64,000 bases of DNA from Tragulus kanchil (Eukaryota > Chordata > Mammalia > Artiodactyla > Tragulidae), in contig JAIOJX010000002.1 of assembly GCA_022376925.1 (NCBI GenBank), forward strand, positions 40,076,501-40,140,500. Direction: 5' to 3'. The position numbers and the translations under genes are program-made. Below the pieces are notes generated by a model. That model was not told the origin of the DNA. It searched no databases and saw only the letters and a list, made by a program, of their open reading frames with translations. Positions 36,233-47,610 of this stretch are shown in pieces (position 1 is the first letter of the stretch; every line of letters begins with the position of its first letter).

Positions 36233-36671
36233 CAGGCAGTTCTTCTATACTTGTCTAATTTTTATCTTCAATACTCTGCCATCTCTTTGTTTGCATTTAT
36301 CTAATGTAACTGCTTGTCACTTTACTTTAAATTTTTCTTATTTTTATCTTATGGATTGTAAGTTTTTTTTAAAAAATGGACACATATTCTTCTTAATATG
36401 AGATCTAGCATTGTTAGATATAATAGATATGTTAATCCTAATTATGCCATGTTATAGTTGAGTTTATAATGCTTTTTATTATATTCATTTTTTTCCTCCT
36501 GTGTTTGTGTATTTCTCTTTTCTTTCAGTTCCTCTGATGATTATGTTAGTAACTCTAGAAGATAGTGAGATATTTAGCTTTCTATTCTTTTAATATAAAA
36601 TTGCTGCTTGGAAATACAGGAAAATTAACATCTGGCTTATTCTCTATCCATGTATATCATACATAAAGACT
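36233..36671. other. AT-rich single-copy DNA
   Basis: Nothing recognised beyond T-rich runs. Confidence 0.5.
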
Positions 36672-37119
36672 ACTGCACAAATATAAATTTATATTATATA
36701 TTGTTTATATAACTTATAAATAAGTAGATATTGTATTGTTTATAATATTTTATATTGTGCAAAGTTGATGTAAGCGCTTTAATGATTCTCACATATCTAA
36801 CTCCACTCTCTCCAAACTCCTTTTCCTCACGTCTAAATCTGATGATTAAATTTGTTAGTTCTTGTAGTTAACATGCATGGAATTATAAGAACCTTCTCTA
36901 TTTGCACCTGACTTCTTTCATTTAGCTTTCTTGCCACAGCGAATAATTTATTTTGATGATTGTAGCATATTCCATTATGTAAATATATTTTCTTGATGTT
37001 CTACATTGAATAACAGAATTTATTATCTTTAATTTTAATGGGGCATTTTAATATCTTTCCTTCATGCTTAAAATCTCTCCAATTTCTGCTGAGAAATACT
37101 TCTTCAAGCTACATTTTTA

Positions 37120-37560
37120 TAGATACTACCTATGATTGCTAGTTTTATATGTCAACATGACTAGACTATGGGTGCCTAGATATTTGATTCTAAGAATATC
37201 TGTGAACTTGTTTTTGTATGAGATTTTTAATATTTGAATCTGTAGGTTGAGTAAAGCAGATTGTTCTCCCCGGTGTAGGTGAGCCTCATCCAATAAGTTA
37301 AAGGCCTGAATAGAACAAACTGTGGGCCTCACTCACTTAAGAGGAAATTTTCCTGACTGATGGTCATCATTCTGGGACACTGTCTCCACTTGGTCCTATG
37401 GCAGGCCACTGGCCTTCAGTCTCGCACTGGGACATCAGCTATACAGACTTAGACTTGCTTTTGTACTTACACGAGCCCATTTCCCATGGGGTATCTCTTT
37501 CTCTCTCCATATATTTAATTCCCATAGGTTCTTTTTCTCTGGACAATTCTAATGTAGTTT
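37120..37560 (+). mobile_element. Old unnamed interspersed repeat
   Basis: A TATGTCAACATGACTAGACT-type start, GAGTAAAGCAGATTGTTCTC, AAAGGCCTGAATAGAACAAA, and an ATAGGTTCTTTTTCTCTGGA end. The ends and middle are those of a widespread mammalian repeat that I cannot name with certainty. Duplicated at 38250-38690; partial relatives at 35812-35965 and 54600-54840. Confidence 0.55.
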
Positions 37561-37741
37561 CAATGTTTTATTTGAGAATCTTTTTGTTTTAGCCTTTATG
37601 TTTAGATCTACAACCTACCCATGATTGATTGCTTCTCTGATGTAGAATAATAGCTTTCATAGGGTTAGCTAGATAATTTTTCACAAATTAGTGCAAACAT
37701 CGGTAAATTTGTATAAATTAAAACCATATATTCTTATGGAT

Positions 37742-37801
37742 GGAACTTCTGGTGGCTTGGATGGTAAAGAATTCACCTCAAGTACAGCAGACCTGTGTTT
37801 G
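37742..37801 (+). mobile_element. Bov-tA head, cut off by the duplication junction
   Basis: Only the first 60 bases of the SINE head survive here. The complete element is in copy 2 at 38873-39083. A SINE ending inside its B-box region exactly at the junction is a sign that the junction is unrelated to transposition. Confidence 0.85.
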
Positions 37802-38872
37802 ACTGCACAAATATAAATTTATATTATATATTGTTTATATAACTTATAAATAAGTAGATATTGTATTGTTTATAATATTTTATATTGTGCAAAGTTGATG
37901 TAAGCGCTTTAATGATTCTCACATATCTAACTCCACTCTCTCCAAACTCCTTTTCCTCACGTCTAAATCTGATGATTAAATTTGTTAGTTCTTGTAGTTA
38001 ACATGCATGGAATTATAAGAACCTTCTCTATTTGCACCTGACTTCTTTCATTTAGCTTTCTTGCCACAGCGAATAATTTATTTTGATGATTGTAGCATAT
38101 TCCATTATGTAAATATATTTTCTTGATGTTCTACATTGAATAACAGAATTTATTATCTTTAATTTTAATGGGGCATTTTAATATCTTTCCTTCATGCTTA
38201 AAATCTCTCCAATTTCTGCTGAGAAATACTTCTTCAAGCTACATTTTTATAGATACTACCTATGATTGCTAGTTTTATATGTCAACATGACTAGACTATG
38301 GGTGCCTAGATATTTGATTCTAAGAATATCTGTGAACTTGTTTTTGTATGAGATTTTTAATATTTGAATCTGTAGGTTGAGTAAAGCAGATTGTTCTCCC
38401 CGGTGTAGGTGAGCCTCATCCAATAAGTTAAAGGCCTGAATAGAACAAACTGTGGGCCTCACTCACTTAAGAGGAAATTTTCCTGACTGATGGTCATCAT
38501 TCTGGGACACTGTCTCCACTTGGTCCTATGGCAGGCCACTGGCCTTCAGTCTCGCACTGGGACATCAGCTATACAGACTTAGACTTGCTTTTGTACTTAC
38601 ACGAGCCCATTTCCCATGGGGTATCTCTTTCTCTCTCCATATATTTAATTCCCATAGGTTCTTTTTCTCTGGACAATTCTAATGTAGTTTCAATGTTTTA
38701 TTTGAGAATCTTTTTGTTTTAGCCTTTATGTTTAGATCTACAACCTACCCATGATTGATTGCTTCTCTGATGTAGAATAATAGCTTTCATAGGGTTAGCT
38801 AGATAATTTTTCACAAATTAGTGCAAACATCGGTAAATTTGTATAAATTAAAACCACATATATTCTTATGGA

Positions 38873-39083
38873 TGGAACTTCCCTGGTGGCTTGGATGGTA
38901 AAGAATTCACCTCAAGTACAGCAGACCTGTGTTTGATCCCTGGGTTGAGACGATACCCTGGAGAAGTAAGTGGTCACCAACTCCAGTATTCTTGTCTGGA
39001 GAATTGCATGGACTGACGAGCCTGAAGGGCTACAGTCCATGTGGTTACAAGAGTTGAACACAGCTGAGAAACTAACACACAAT
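38873..39083 (+). mobile_element. Bov-tA SINE
   Basis: Head GAACTTCCCTGGTGGCTTGG ... TTTGATCCCTGGGTTGAGAC, core CAACTCCAGTATTCTTGTCT, and CTACAGTCCATGTGGTTACA. Diverged, near full length. Confidence 0.9.
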
Positions 39084-39314
39084 TCTTATATGTATAGAAA
39101 ATTTCTAGAAGGATACACCGAGAGGTATTAAAAGTGAGTATTTCAGTAGACAAAAACTGGTATCATCAGGTGTGGGGTCACTATTCATTTCTTTACACTC
39201 AAGAAGAATACACAGTGGTGGTTAAAGTGTGTTTAACATCTGTCTCTTCCAAAATCATTATTTTGTAAGTTCCAGAAAAGAAAGTAATGAAAAATGCAAA
39301 AGGAAGAACCTATT

Positions 39315-39620
39315 GGGCTTCCCTGGTGGTCCAGTGGGTGAGGACACTGCCTTGCAGTGCAAGGGGCGCCGGTTTGATCACTGGCCTGGGAGGATCCCAC
39401 GTGCCGCGGAGCGGCTGGACCCATGTGTCCAATTACTGAGCCGGAGCTCTGGAGTTCATGCACCCGGAGCCGGTGCTCTGCGACAACAGAGGCCACTGCG
39501 GTGGGAGGCCCATACGGGCCAAAGAACAAAATGGATGAAAATAGAGAAATGAAAGACCAATAGAAGTGCCCTCCCTCCCCATCCCACTCCCCCAAAATAA
39601 ATAAATAAATAAAAGAAAGA
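39315..39620 (+). mobile_element. CHR-2 type SINE with target-site duplication
   Basis: GGGCTTCCCTGGTGGTCCAG head, GATCCCACGTGCCGCGGAGC body and an (AAAT)n/A-rich tail. Flanked by AAGAACCTATT (39304-39314) and AAGAACCTGTT (39621-39631), an 11-bp target-site duplication with one mismatch. Confidence 0.9.
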
Positions 39621-39631
39621 AAGAACCTGTT

Positions 39632-40789
39632 AAGAATAGGTTCTTTGTCCTTTTCCATTGTTGTGCCAAAGATAAAAAGTAAAAAACATCCCTTCTTGCT
39701 GAGAGTCATTACCTTGCCTTTAAAATGCCTTGTGGGTCGTCCTGAGAAACTGCATGATTCTTATCAGCTATATTAGGCTTTTTAATAAATTGATACAGGA
39801 AAAAACCATGCTGAGAATAAGCAAGTAATAAAGCCTAGAGGAATTAGGAAACTCCTTAGAAGCCCTGACTATGATTTCCAGTGGACAAAACTAATTAAAT
39901 CAAGCCCAGCTCAAGTTCAGTTTGATTACTTTATGGTTTGACCTGATGTTGAAGGTGTCTTTGGAACAAACCTGTAAACATTTACTGTGCCTGACAGACT
40001 TTCAAAACCAGTACTTTCATGACATAAAGTGCAATAGAAGATTCTTACAATATAATCTGAGAATATCATGGCATTTTAGTGCAGTACGAGTTAGCACTTT
40101 CTTTCCTTGTTACATAGGGAAAGAATGGGCTTATTTAGGTAACTGAAAATGAGGAACACATCAGTGAGTCAAGACTAGTCAAGGTGCTAGTTTTCTGAAG
40201 AAAGCTTTACAGCCAGTAGTCGAATGAAGAAAAATATTAATAAAAAAGTGATTCTCCCCTAGCTAATACCTAAGTGTCCTGTTCCAGTGTTGAAATGATG
40301 TACTTGGTCAAGTATTGATCTAAAGATCCTCCAGCTGCTGAAATTAGAAGTGGTTGCCGAGGAATGGGTTAACGCTCCTGTGTGAGCACAGCCAATCAGA
40401 AGCACTCTGTACCTCCACGCTCAGAGTAACGGCTGGATGAAGACTCACTAACCCCAGCTGGACCAGAGTACGGTTCAGGTCTCTTCTCCCTTCTTTGAAA
40501 TGTAAGTCAAAGGAGCAGGTCTTACAGAGATGTGAATGATGGTCATTCGTTTCACAGCTTCTAAGTTGGGTTTGCTGAGAAGATTCTGGGTGTCTTGTGG
40601 GGAGAATTGATTTTCCTGAAAGGTTGTAAGCAGACCCCTGGCTCAGAAGCCACCCTGAAGTGAGCGAGACGCACATCAACTGATCTGATAGCAAACCCTT
40701 CACCATCTCCAAGTGTCTCTCATTTGGACTTCTTTTCTGACTCTGGAAATTGAGATAAAACATAAATGAAAGCTTTTACATTTTAAAAA
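39632..40789. other. Unrecognised single-copy DNA
   Basis: No repeat family or exon is seen. The 139-codon minus-strand frame at 40344-40763 has no recognised domain or signal and is treated as chance. Confidence 0.45.
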
Positions 40790-41078
40790 ATTTATGTTTA
40801 CAATATAGTGATGATTTCTGCCATACATCAATATGAATTAACCATAGGCATACATGGTTCCCCTTCCTCCCAAACAACCCCCAACTTCCCCCTACCACCG
40901 TAAAGGAACACATTTGAGTCAGTTCTAATGAGGTAGATGAACCTAGAGCCTATTATACGTAGAGAAGGAGAAATATAAATATTGTATACTAACTCACATA
41001 TATGGAATTTAGAAAGGTGGTACTGACGATTCTATGTGCAGGGCAGTGAAGGAGACACAGACGTAAAACTTTTTCATT
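40790..41078 (+). mobile_element. L1 3' UTR pieces in opposite orientations
   Basis: 40790-40895 reads as an antisense L1 3' end (CTGCCATACATCAATATGAA, CATAGGCATACATGGTTCCC). 40905-41078 reads as sense (ACACATTTGAGTCAGTTCTA, ATATATGGAATTTAGAAAGG, GCAGGGCAGTGAAGGAGACA). Such a head-to-head arrangement is typical of a 5'-inverted L1 insertion. The sense part is duplicated at 42035-42208. Confidence 0.65.
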
Positions 41079-43155
41079 TTGAGAAATAAGAGGCCAGACA
41101 GCTCTGTCTGTAGCATCTCCTGACAGGATTGAGTTTCTTCTCCCTTTGCCCTCATCCAGGGGGCATCAGTGATGAGAATCATTTTGAGGCAGTTATGAAG
41201 ATATGCTCATCTCATGATCATAATTCAAGTCAAAAAAATTCGTTCTGTAATTTTTTATTACCAAGTTCTACAGTGCAGAGAAAGGTAACCATTCCACTCC
41301 ACATCCCTGCCATTTTATGTGACCATCCTGAGGGCACGGGGCAGCAATCCCATAGTCTAAATACCACCTCGACTGACACCTCACTCTTGGTATCTGTTTC
41401 CCTGCTGGAATTCAGAGCCATCAGATATCCTGTGATTTAGTGTTGATTCTCATTGGCCTTCAGTCAGTTAGAGCAGCTGTTAAAATCTTATTTCTGATAC
41501 CAGTTAGTGTGATGGTCAGTTTATTCACTGCATACCACGGAATTCTTTTTTTAGCTTAAACAGGGAGGAAGTTAAGTTACCCATCAAACCTAAATGGGGT
41601 GATAAAATGATATTAGTTTATAAAAGTCGGAGAGAGAGTGCACGTAGGGGTAAGAATTACACATAAGCCAAAGGGTAGTCTAAATATTTCACTGGCACGA
41701 CAGCACTGTACCTCTATAAAAGGAACAGACCTTTGACATAAGTAAGTAGAAACCCATGGAAGATCTGTTTTGTCATTGCTTTTGTGCTCTAAACATTTCT
41801 GCAAGGAGCTTTTATCACACAGTTATCTATGAGGCTCTTCTGACCAGTAGCTTGGCTGAATGGCCAAGCATTCTGGAAGTGGTACAAAGGATCATTTTGA
41901 TAGCCTGGCTACTGCACTGAAGTCCCTAAGGACTTCAGGGCAGCCAGAACATAGCACATCTAAAGCTTGCTATTTTTCCCAAAGCATTTTCTTCTTGAGA
42001 ATCCAGAAATATGCTTCCCTACCACCGTAAAAAAGGAGCACATTTTAGTCAGTTCTAATGAGGTAGATGAACCTAGAGCCTATTATACGTAGAGAAGGAG
42101 AAATATAAATATTGTATACTAACTCACATATATGGAATTTAGAAAGGTGGTACTGACGATTCTATGTGCAGGGCAGTGAAGGAGACACAGACGTAAAACT
42201 TTTTCATTTTGAGAAATAAGAGGCCAGACAGCTCTGTCTGTAGCATCTCCTGACAGGATTGAGTTTCTTCTCCCTTTGCCCTCATCCAGGGGGCATCAGT
42301 GATGAGAATCATTTTGAGGCAGTTATGAAGATATGCTCATCTCATGATCATAATTCAAGTCAAAAAAATTCGTTCTGTAATTTTTTATTACCAAGTTCTA
42401 CAGTGCAGAGAAAGGTAACCATTCCACTCCACATCCCTGCCATTTTATGTGACCATCCTGAGGGCACGGGGCAGCAATCCCATAGTCTAAATACCACCTC
42501 GACTGACACCTCACTCTTGGTATCTGTTTCCCTGCTGGAATTCAGAGCCATCAGATATCCTGTGATTTAGTGTTGATTCTCATTGGCCTTCAGTCAGTTA
42601 GAGCAGCTGTTAAAATCTTATTTCTGATACCAGTTAGTGTGATGGTCAGTTTATTCACTGCATACCACGGAATTCTTTTTTTAGCTTAAACAGGGAGGAA
42701 GTTAAGTTACCCATCAAACCTAAATGGGGTGATAAAATGATATTAGTTTATAAAAGTCGGAGAGAGAGTGCACGTAGGGGTAAGAATTACACATAAGCCA
42801 AAGGGTAGTCTAAATATTTCACTGGCACGACAGCACTGTACCTCTATAAAAGGAACAGACCTTTGACATAAGTAAGTAGAAACCCATGGAAGATCTGTTT
42901 TGTCATTGCTTTTGTGCTCTAAACATTTCTGCAAGGAGCTTTTATCACACAGTTATCTATGAGGCTCTTCTGACCAGTAGCTTGGCTGAATGGCCAAGCA
43001 TTCTGGAAGTGGTACAAAGGATCATTTTGATAGCCTGGCTACTGCACTGAAGTCACTTAAGGACTTCAGGGCAGCCAGAACATAGCACATCTAAAGCTTG
43101 CTATTTTTTCCCAAAGCATTTTCTTCTTGAGAGAAATCACAGAAATAGATGCTCT
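40884..43155. repeat. Direct duplication 14 (two copies, period 1130)
   Basis: Copy 1 is 40884-42016 and copy 2 is 42014-43155. Both edges fray. Copy 2 starts with four small indels or substitutions in 40 bases (CTTCCCTACC for CTTCCCCCTACC, GTAAAAAAGGAGC for GTAAAGGAAC). Copy 1 ends with several missing bases (GAGAATCCAGAAATATGCT for GAGAGAAATCACAGAAATAGATGCT). The interior, about 1 kb, looks identical. Confidence 0.97.
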
Positions 43156-44106
43156 TGGATATTATCAAGCAGACCTGCCAATTTCAACTATAACAAGCTT
43201 CATTTTATTCTTTTACTACTAACACAGTGGGTTATGACCCAGAACCAAATATCTTCTCCCACCCTTTTCTCATCATAGGTATGGATCAAATAATCATATA
43301 CACATCTGAGGGCTGACAGAAAGTCCGATGGTTTGTTGTCGGTGGTGAGAGGGTCCTCCTAACCTCTCCATATACGAGAGTCAAATGCCTTAATAATTAA
43401 AAGTCTAAGTATGACTTCTGTACCCCAGGATGGGAGAAGGATTAGCTCAAAATGTTCCCTCTTTTTTCAAGGATCCACTACTGTGAAGAGCGATAACTGT
43501 ATTTTTAAAGAATTTGAAGGTGAAATGTAAACAGGGCCAGTACTTACACGACAAATGTCATCCCTGGAGAGCAGATCAAGGCGTAAGAATTTGATTTGTG
43601 AAACATACGGCCTTGTCAGAGCAGAACTGACAGCCCTCCAAGTGTTTGCAGCTGAATAATTCACAAATATTGGATAAGTGCAGGAGCTTGAAAAAAGCCT
43701 GAATATCTGTAAGGAAGTTCCATGTGGGCTGTGGGCCTTCACCTTTCAAGTTCAGGTGTGAGTGCTGGTGTGTGCAGGGTGCTGGGTGTGGGTGGAAGGG
43801 TTTCCCGTCTTTGATACCTGAAGAAGGAGCCTCTGCAAATGCGACTGGAGAAGAACATCATTGTATTTGGGAGATGACCAGGGATGATCCCGACTGCTGC
43901 CAATACAGCCCAGAATCAACCTTCCAGCAGAGCAGATCCAGCTTTATGGGTTTTGATCAAACATTGGCTACCCGCCTTCCCCCAGGACCAGCGTTAGTCT
44001 TACCTAGGAGGTTCTGAAGCTGAGGTCACTGTAAGGGCGCCATTAGAGTTTCATTTCAGGATAGACCATGTGTCTGACCTCCTCAGCTACTGAATGACCC
44101 CAATTT
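43156..44106. other. Unrecognised single-copy DNA
   Basis: No repeat family or gene is recognised. The 97-codon frame at 43724-44017 has no domain. Confidence 0.45.
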
Positions 44107-44316
44107 GTTGTTCAGCTGCTCAGTCCTGTCCAACTCTTTGCTACCCTATGAACGGTAGCCCTCCTGGCACCTCTGTCCATGGAATTCTCTAGGCGAGAAT
44201 ACTGGAGTACATTGCCATTCCATTCTGGAAGAGATCTTCCTGACTCAGGAATCGAACCCAGGGTCTCCTTCATTGCAGCCAGATTCTTTACCGTCTGAGC
44301 CACCAGGAAATCCCAG
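44107..44316 (-). mobile_element. Bov-tA SINE
   Basis: Antisense Bov-tA: GCTCAGTCCTGTCCAACTCT, GAGAATACTGGAGTACATTG, AATCGAACCCAGGGTCTCCT, GTCTGAGCCACCAGGAAATC. Full length. Confidence 0.93.
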
Positions 44317-44456
44317 CTAAGAAGTTTGCATCCTTGCTATTATTTTAGGTCACAACACTGACAGATTACATTTGGTGCAAGGTTACATTCACACCAGGAC
44401 GATCGCAGCCCTTGTCAAAGATAAGGACAGGGAAGGTTTTTCTAGTGAGAAGAGCA

Positions 44457-44605
44457 TGGAGAAGGAAAAAGGCAACCCACTCCAGTATTCCTGCCTGGAG
44501 AATCCCATGGACAGAGGAGCCTACAGTCCTCTGGACTGGCAGGCTACAGTCCACAGGGTTGCAAAGAGTCAGGCACAACTTAGTGACTAAACAACAACAA
44601 ACAAA
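44457..44605 (+). mobile_element. BovA SINE with internal insertion
   Basis: GGCAACCCACTCCAGTATTC, CATGGACAGAGGAGCCTACA, GTTGCAAAGAGTCAGGCACA. It carries a small extra segment (CTACAGTCCTCTGGACTGGC) in the middle, looking like a local tandem copy of the GGCTACAGTCC motif. Confidence 0.9.
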
Positions 44606-45687
44606 TGTGTAGTAGTATATGTAGTTCTACAAACCAACAAATAATTTACTGACTTGTATAAACGATTGGATAAGTATTTTGAAGGAATAGACTTGTTAAG
44701 TTTTAAAATCAAATTCACATTGTTTGTGGCTCTGACTTTAAAAGTAGAACAAATGGAAATGTCATGTGTTGATCAGCACCCATATTTTCCAGAAGAGCGA
44801 CTCTTACCTCTCCAAGTCTTTATCAGAGTCTATTCATCGAAGGACTTAAGGCTGTTTCTCAACATACACTCAGTATGGACGATATGGCAAAAAAAAAGGG
44901 ATAGAAGAGAAATCACAGTCATAAAATACCTGAACATAAACAATTTATAAAAATCTTAGAACTTTTGCTCCAGTTTTTCTTAAATGAAATAGCACACTTT
45001 GCAAAATAATCATTCTGCATTCTTCATCAGCCAAAGAATTCCCACTGTCCCTAAAAGCAGTGGGCCAGCTAAGGCAGTAACCCCTCGCCTGCAGTGTCAG
45101 TGTGGTTTTCAGCTGAGTTGCAGTTTGATGCTTTATAATTTTTTGATCCCAGTATTATTTGTAGGAGCATTAGAAGGAAAGATAGAAAAGTACATTTAGG
45201 ATGTTTTTAGTTAAATTTGTTTTCATTTTGTTTAGATCAGTCCCTTCACTTTGTGTGTGATTCACCTGGAGCTGCATAATGCTGCTTTGGAAAGAAAACT
45301 AGATTAGTAGTAAAATGGTTGCTTCTCATCAGTAGGACACGATTCTTAATGTGTTCTTAGACATGGGTTTATTTTGCAGCAGTTCATTTGCATTCTTTAG
45401 TGATAAGTACAGTATGATTCCTTTGTTTAATATGATTTTAGTTAGCCATAGAATCATGTGCTGCTGACTTTTAGAACACAAAACCATCCTCATGAGGCTT
45501 CACAGTGTATTTTGCCTTGCATCTTTGGTCTATTTCTCCTTGAATCTCTGTTTCCATGTAATTTGGTGTGCGTTCTTCTCATTCACATTGTTAATGGATA
45601 CTGTCATACAGCCGAGAACTGAACGTACAGCCAGTTCTGTCTCAGCGGCTGTTGATTTCCATTTGGGAGGGAGGTAAAGTAATAACC
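44606..45687. other. Unrecognised single-copy DNA
   Basis: No repeat family, exon or RNA gene is recognised. Confidence 0.45.
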
Positions 45688-45844
45688 TTGCTTTCCACAT
45701 CTCCAGGTGGGCCTTAGCTGAGCAATGATGTCAAACCATTTAAGAGAAATCTATCCTAATACCAGATTTTTAAAACGCCATTTTTGTGACATTTTGGGGA
45801 GCATTACTCATTATGATTTAAGATTTTCTATAATAAGCAATATG

Positions 45845-46100
45845 GGAAAAGCATCTGAAAAAGAATGGATATATGTATGTGTAGAACTGAGTCTCTGTGC
45901 TGTACACCTGACACACAGCATTGTAAATCACCTGTGTGCATGCTAAGTCGCCTCAGTCATGTCCAACTATTTGTGACCCTGTGGACAGACAGGCTCCTCT
46001 GTCCATGGGATTTCCCAGGCAAGAACATGGGAGTGGGTAACCATTTCCTTCTCAAAATCACCTCTACTCCAATATGACATTAAAAATTAAATAAAAAAAC
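45845..46100 (+). mobile_element. L1 3' end interrupted by a BovA SINE
   Basis: CTGTGCTGTACACCTGACAC and GCATTGTAAATCACCT, then after the SINE CTCTACTCCAATATGACATT and AAATTAAATAAAAAAAC: together the usual ruminant L1 3' tail. The duplicate is at 46920-47178. Confidence 0.75.
45934..46054 (-). mobile_element. BovA SINE nested in an L1 tail, with target-site duplication
   Basis: Antisense BovA text (CATGTCCAACTATTTGTGAC, CTCCTCTGTCCATGGGATTT). Flanked by the 9-bp repeat AAATCACCT (45925-45933 and 46055-46063), which marks the insertion into the older L1. The duplicate is at 47009-47130. Confidence 0.85.
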
Positions 46101-47610
46101 TAAAATCAAAGACTGCAGTCTGAGATCACAGTGGGCAGCTTGTTGCTTCTATGCTCTCAGGGTGAAGTCAGTCAGTGAGTGGGCGGCCATGGTGACCTTG
46201 CCTCCATCCCCACCAGGAAGGCTCCTCGGGGTCTGATCTGGGAAGACCTGTGGACCAGAAGCAGCAGTCAAGGTCTTGCAACCCCTCAGGCAGCACAAGT
46301 TAACCGAGTCAGTCACAAGCCGGATGACTAGGATGCCTGTATATTGGTTCGTCAACTGCACAACAATGAGCCTAGATGGGAGGCTAACTCCGGTAACGAA
46401 CCCTAAGCAGATGCAAGAAGGAACACCCACCCGGGGCTGTTCAGGTTGACATCACACACAGTACTGCGAGGGATGGGTAGAACACAGTCGTGTTGTCCCA
46501 CAGTCCCTTCACAACAATCTGTCTGGAATACAAGGAGTCTGCCAATGCCTGTGGTGCAGATGTGACACATCTGTGTGAGGAAAGCATGGGAAAGTCTGGA
46601 AAATTCATGGCGGGTCTACTGACTTTTGGATCCAGAATGTCTCAGTGAAGGACCCTGACTTTTGGGGCAATGGAACTCAAAAGTAGTATTTCCTTTTCTC
46701 CTGAAATGCTGTGATTAAAACAAGGAAAAGTGGGGATCCATGTAATATGGAGTCTTTAAGAATTGCTTTCCACATCTCCAGGTGGGCCTTAGCTGAGCAA
46801 TGATGTCAAACCATTTAAGAGAAATCTATCCTAATACCAGATTTTTAAAACGCCATTTTTGTGACATTTTGGGGAGCATTACTCATTATGATTTAAGATT
46901 TTCTATAATAAGCAATATGGGAAAAGCATCTGAAAAAGAATGGATATATGTATGTGTAGAACTGAGTCTCTGTGCTGTACACCTGACACACAGCATTGTA
47001 AATCACCTGTGTGCATGCTAAGTCGCCTCAGTCATGTCCAACTATTTGTGACCCTGTGGACAGACAGGCTCCTCTGTCCATGGGATTTCCCAGGCAAGAA
47101 CACTGGAGTGGGTTGCCATTTTCTTCTCCAAAATCACCTCTACTCCAATATGACATTAAAAATTAAATAAAAAAACTAAAATCAAAGACTGCAGTCTGAG
47201 ATCACAGTGGGCAGCTTGTTGCTTCTATGCTCTCAGGGTGAAGTCAGTCAGTGAGTGGGCGGCCATGGTGACCTTGCCTCCATCCCCACCAGGAAGGCTC
47301 CTCGGGGTCTGATCTGGGAAGACCTGTGGACCAGAAGCAGCAGTCAAGGTCTTGCAACCCCTCAGGCAGCACAAGTTAACCGAGTCAGTCACAAGCCGGA
47401 TGACTAGGATGCCTGTATATTGGTTCGTCAACTGCACAACAATGAGCCTAGATGGGAGGCTAACTCCGGTAACGAACCCTAAGCAGATGCAAGAAGGAAC
47501 ACCCACCCGGGGCTGTTCAGGTTGACATCACACACAGTACTGCGAGGGATGGGTAGAACACAGTCGTGTTGTCCCACAGTCCCTTCACAACAATCTGTCT
47601 GGAATACAAG

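Larger units (their letters stand above)
36672..38936. repeat. Direct duplication 13 (two copies, period 1130)
   Basis: Copy 1 is 36672-37802 and copy 2 is 37802-38936, with one shared base. Close to its right end copy 1 has ACCATATATTC for ACCACATATATTC and AACTTCTGGTGG for AACTTCCCTGGTGG, each 2 bp short. The junction cuts a Bov-tA SINE in its head. A possible antisense L1 fragment lies near 36870-36990. Confidence 0.97.
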
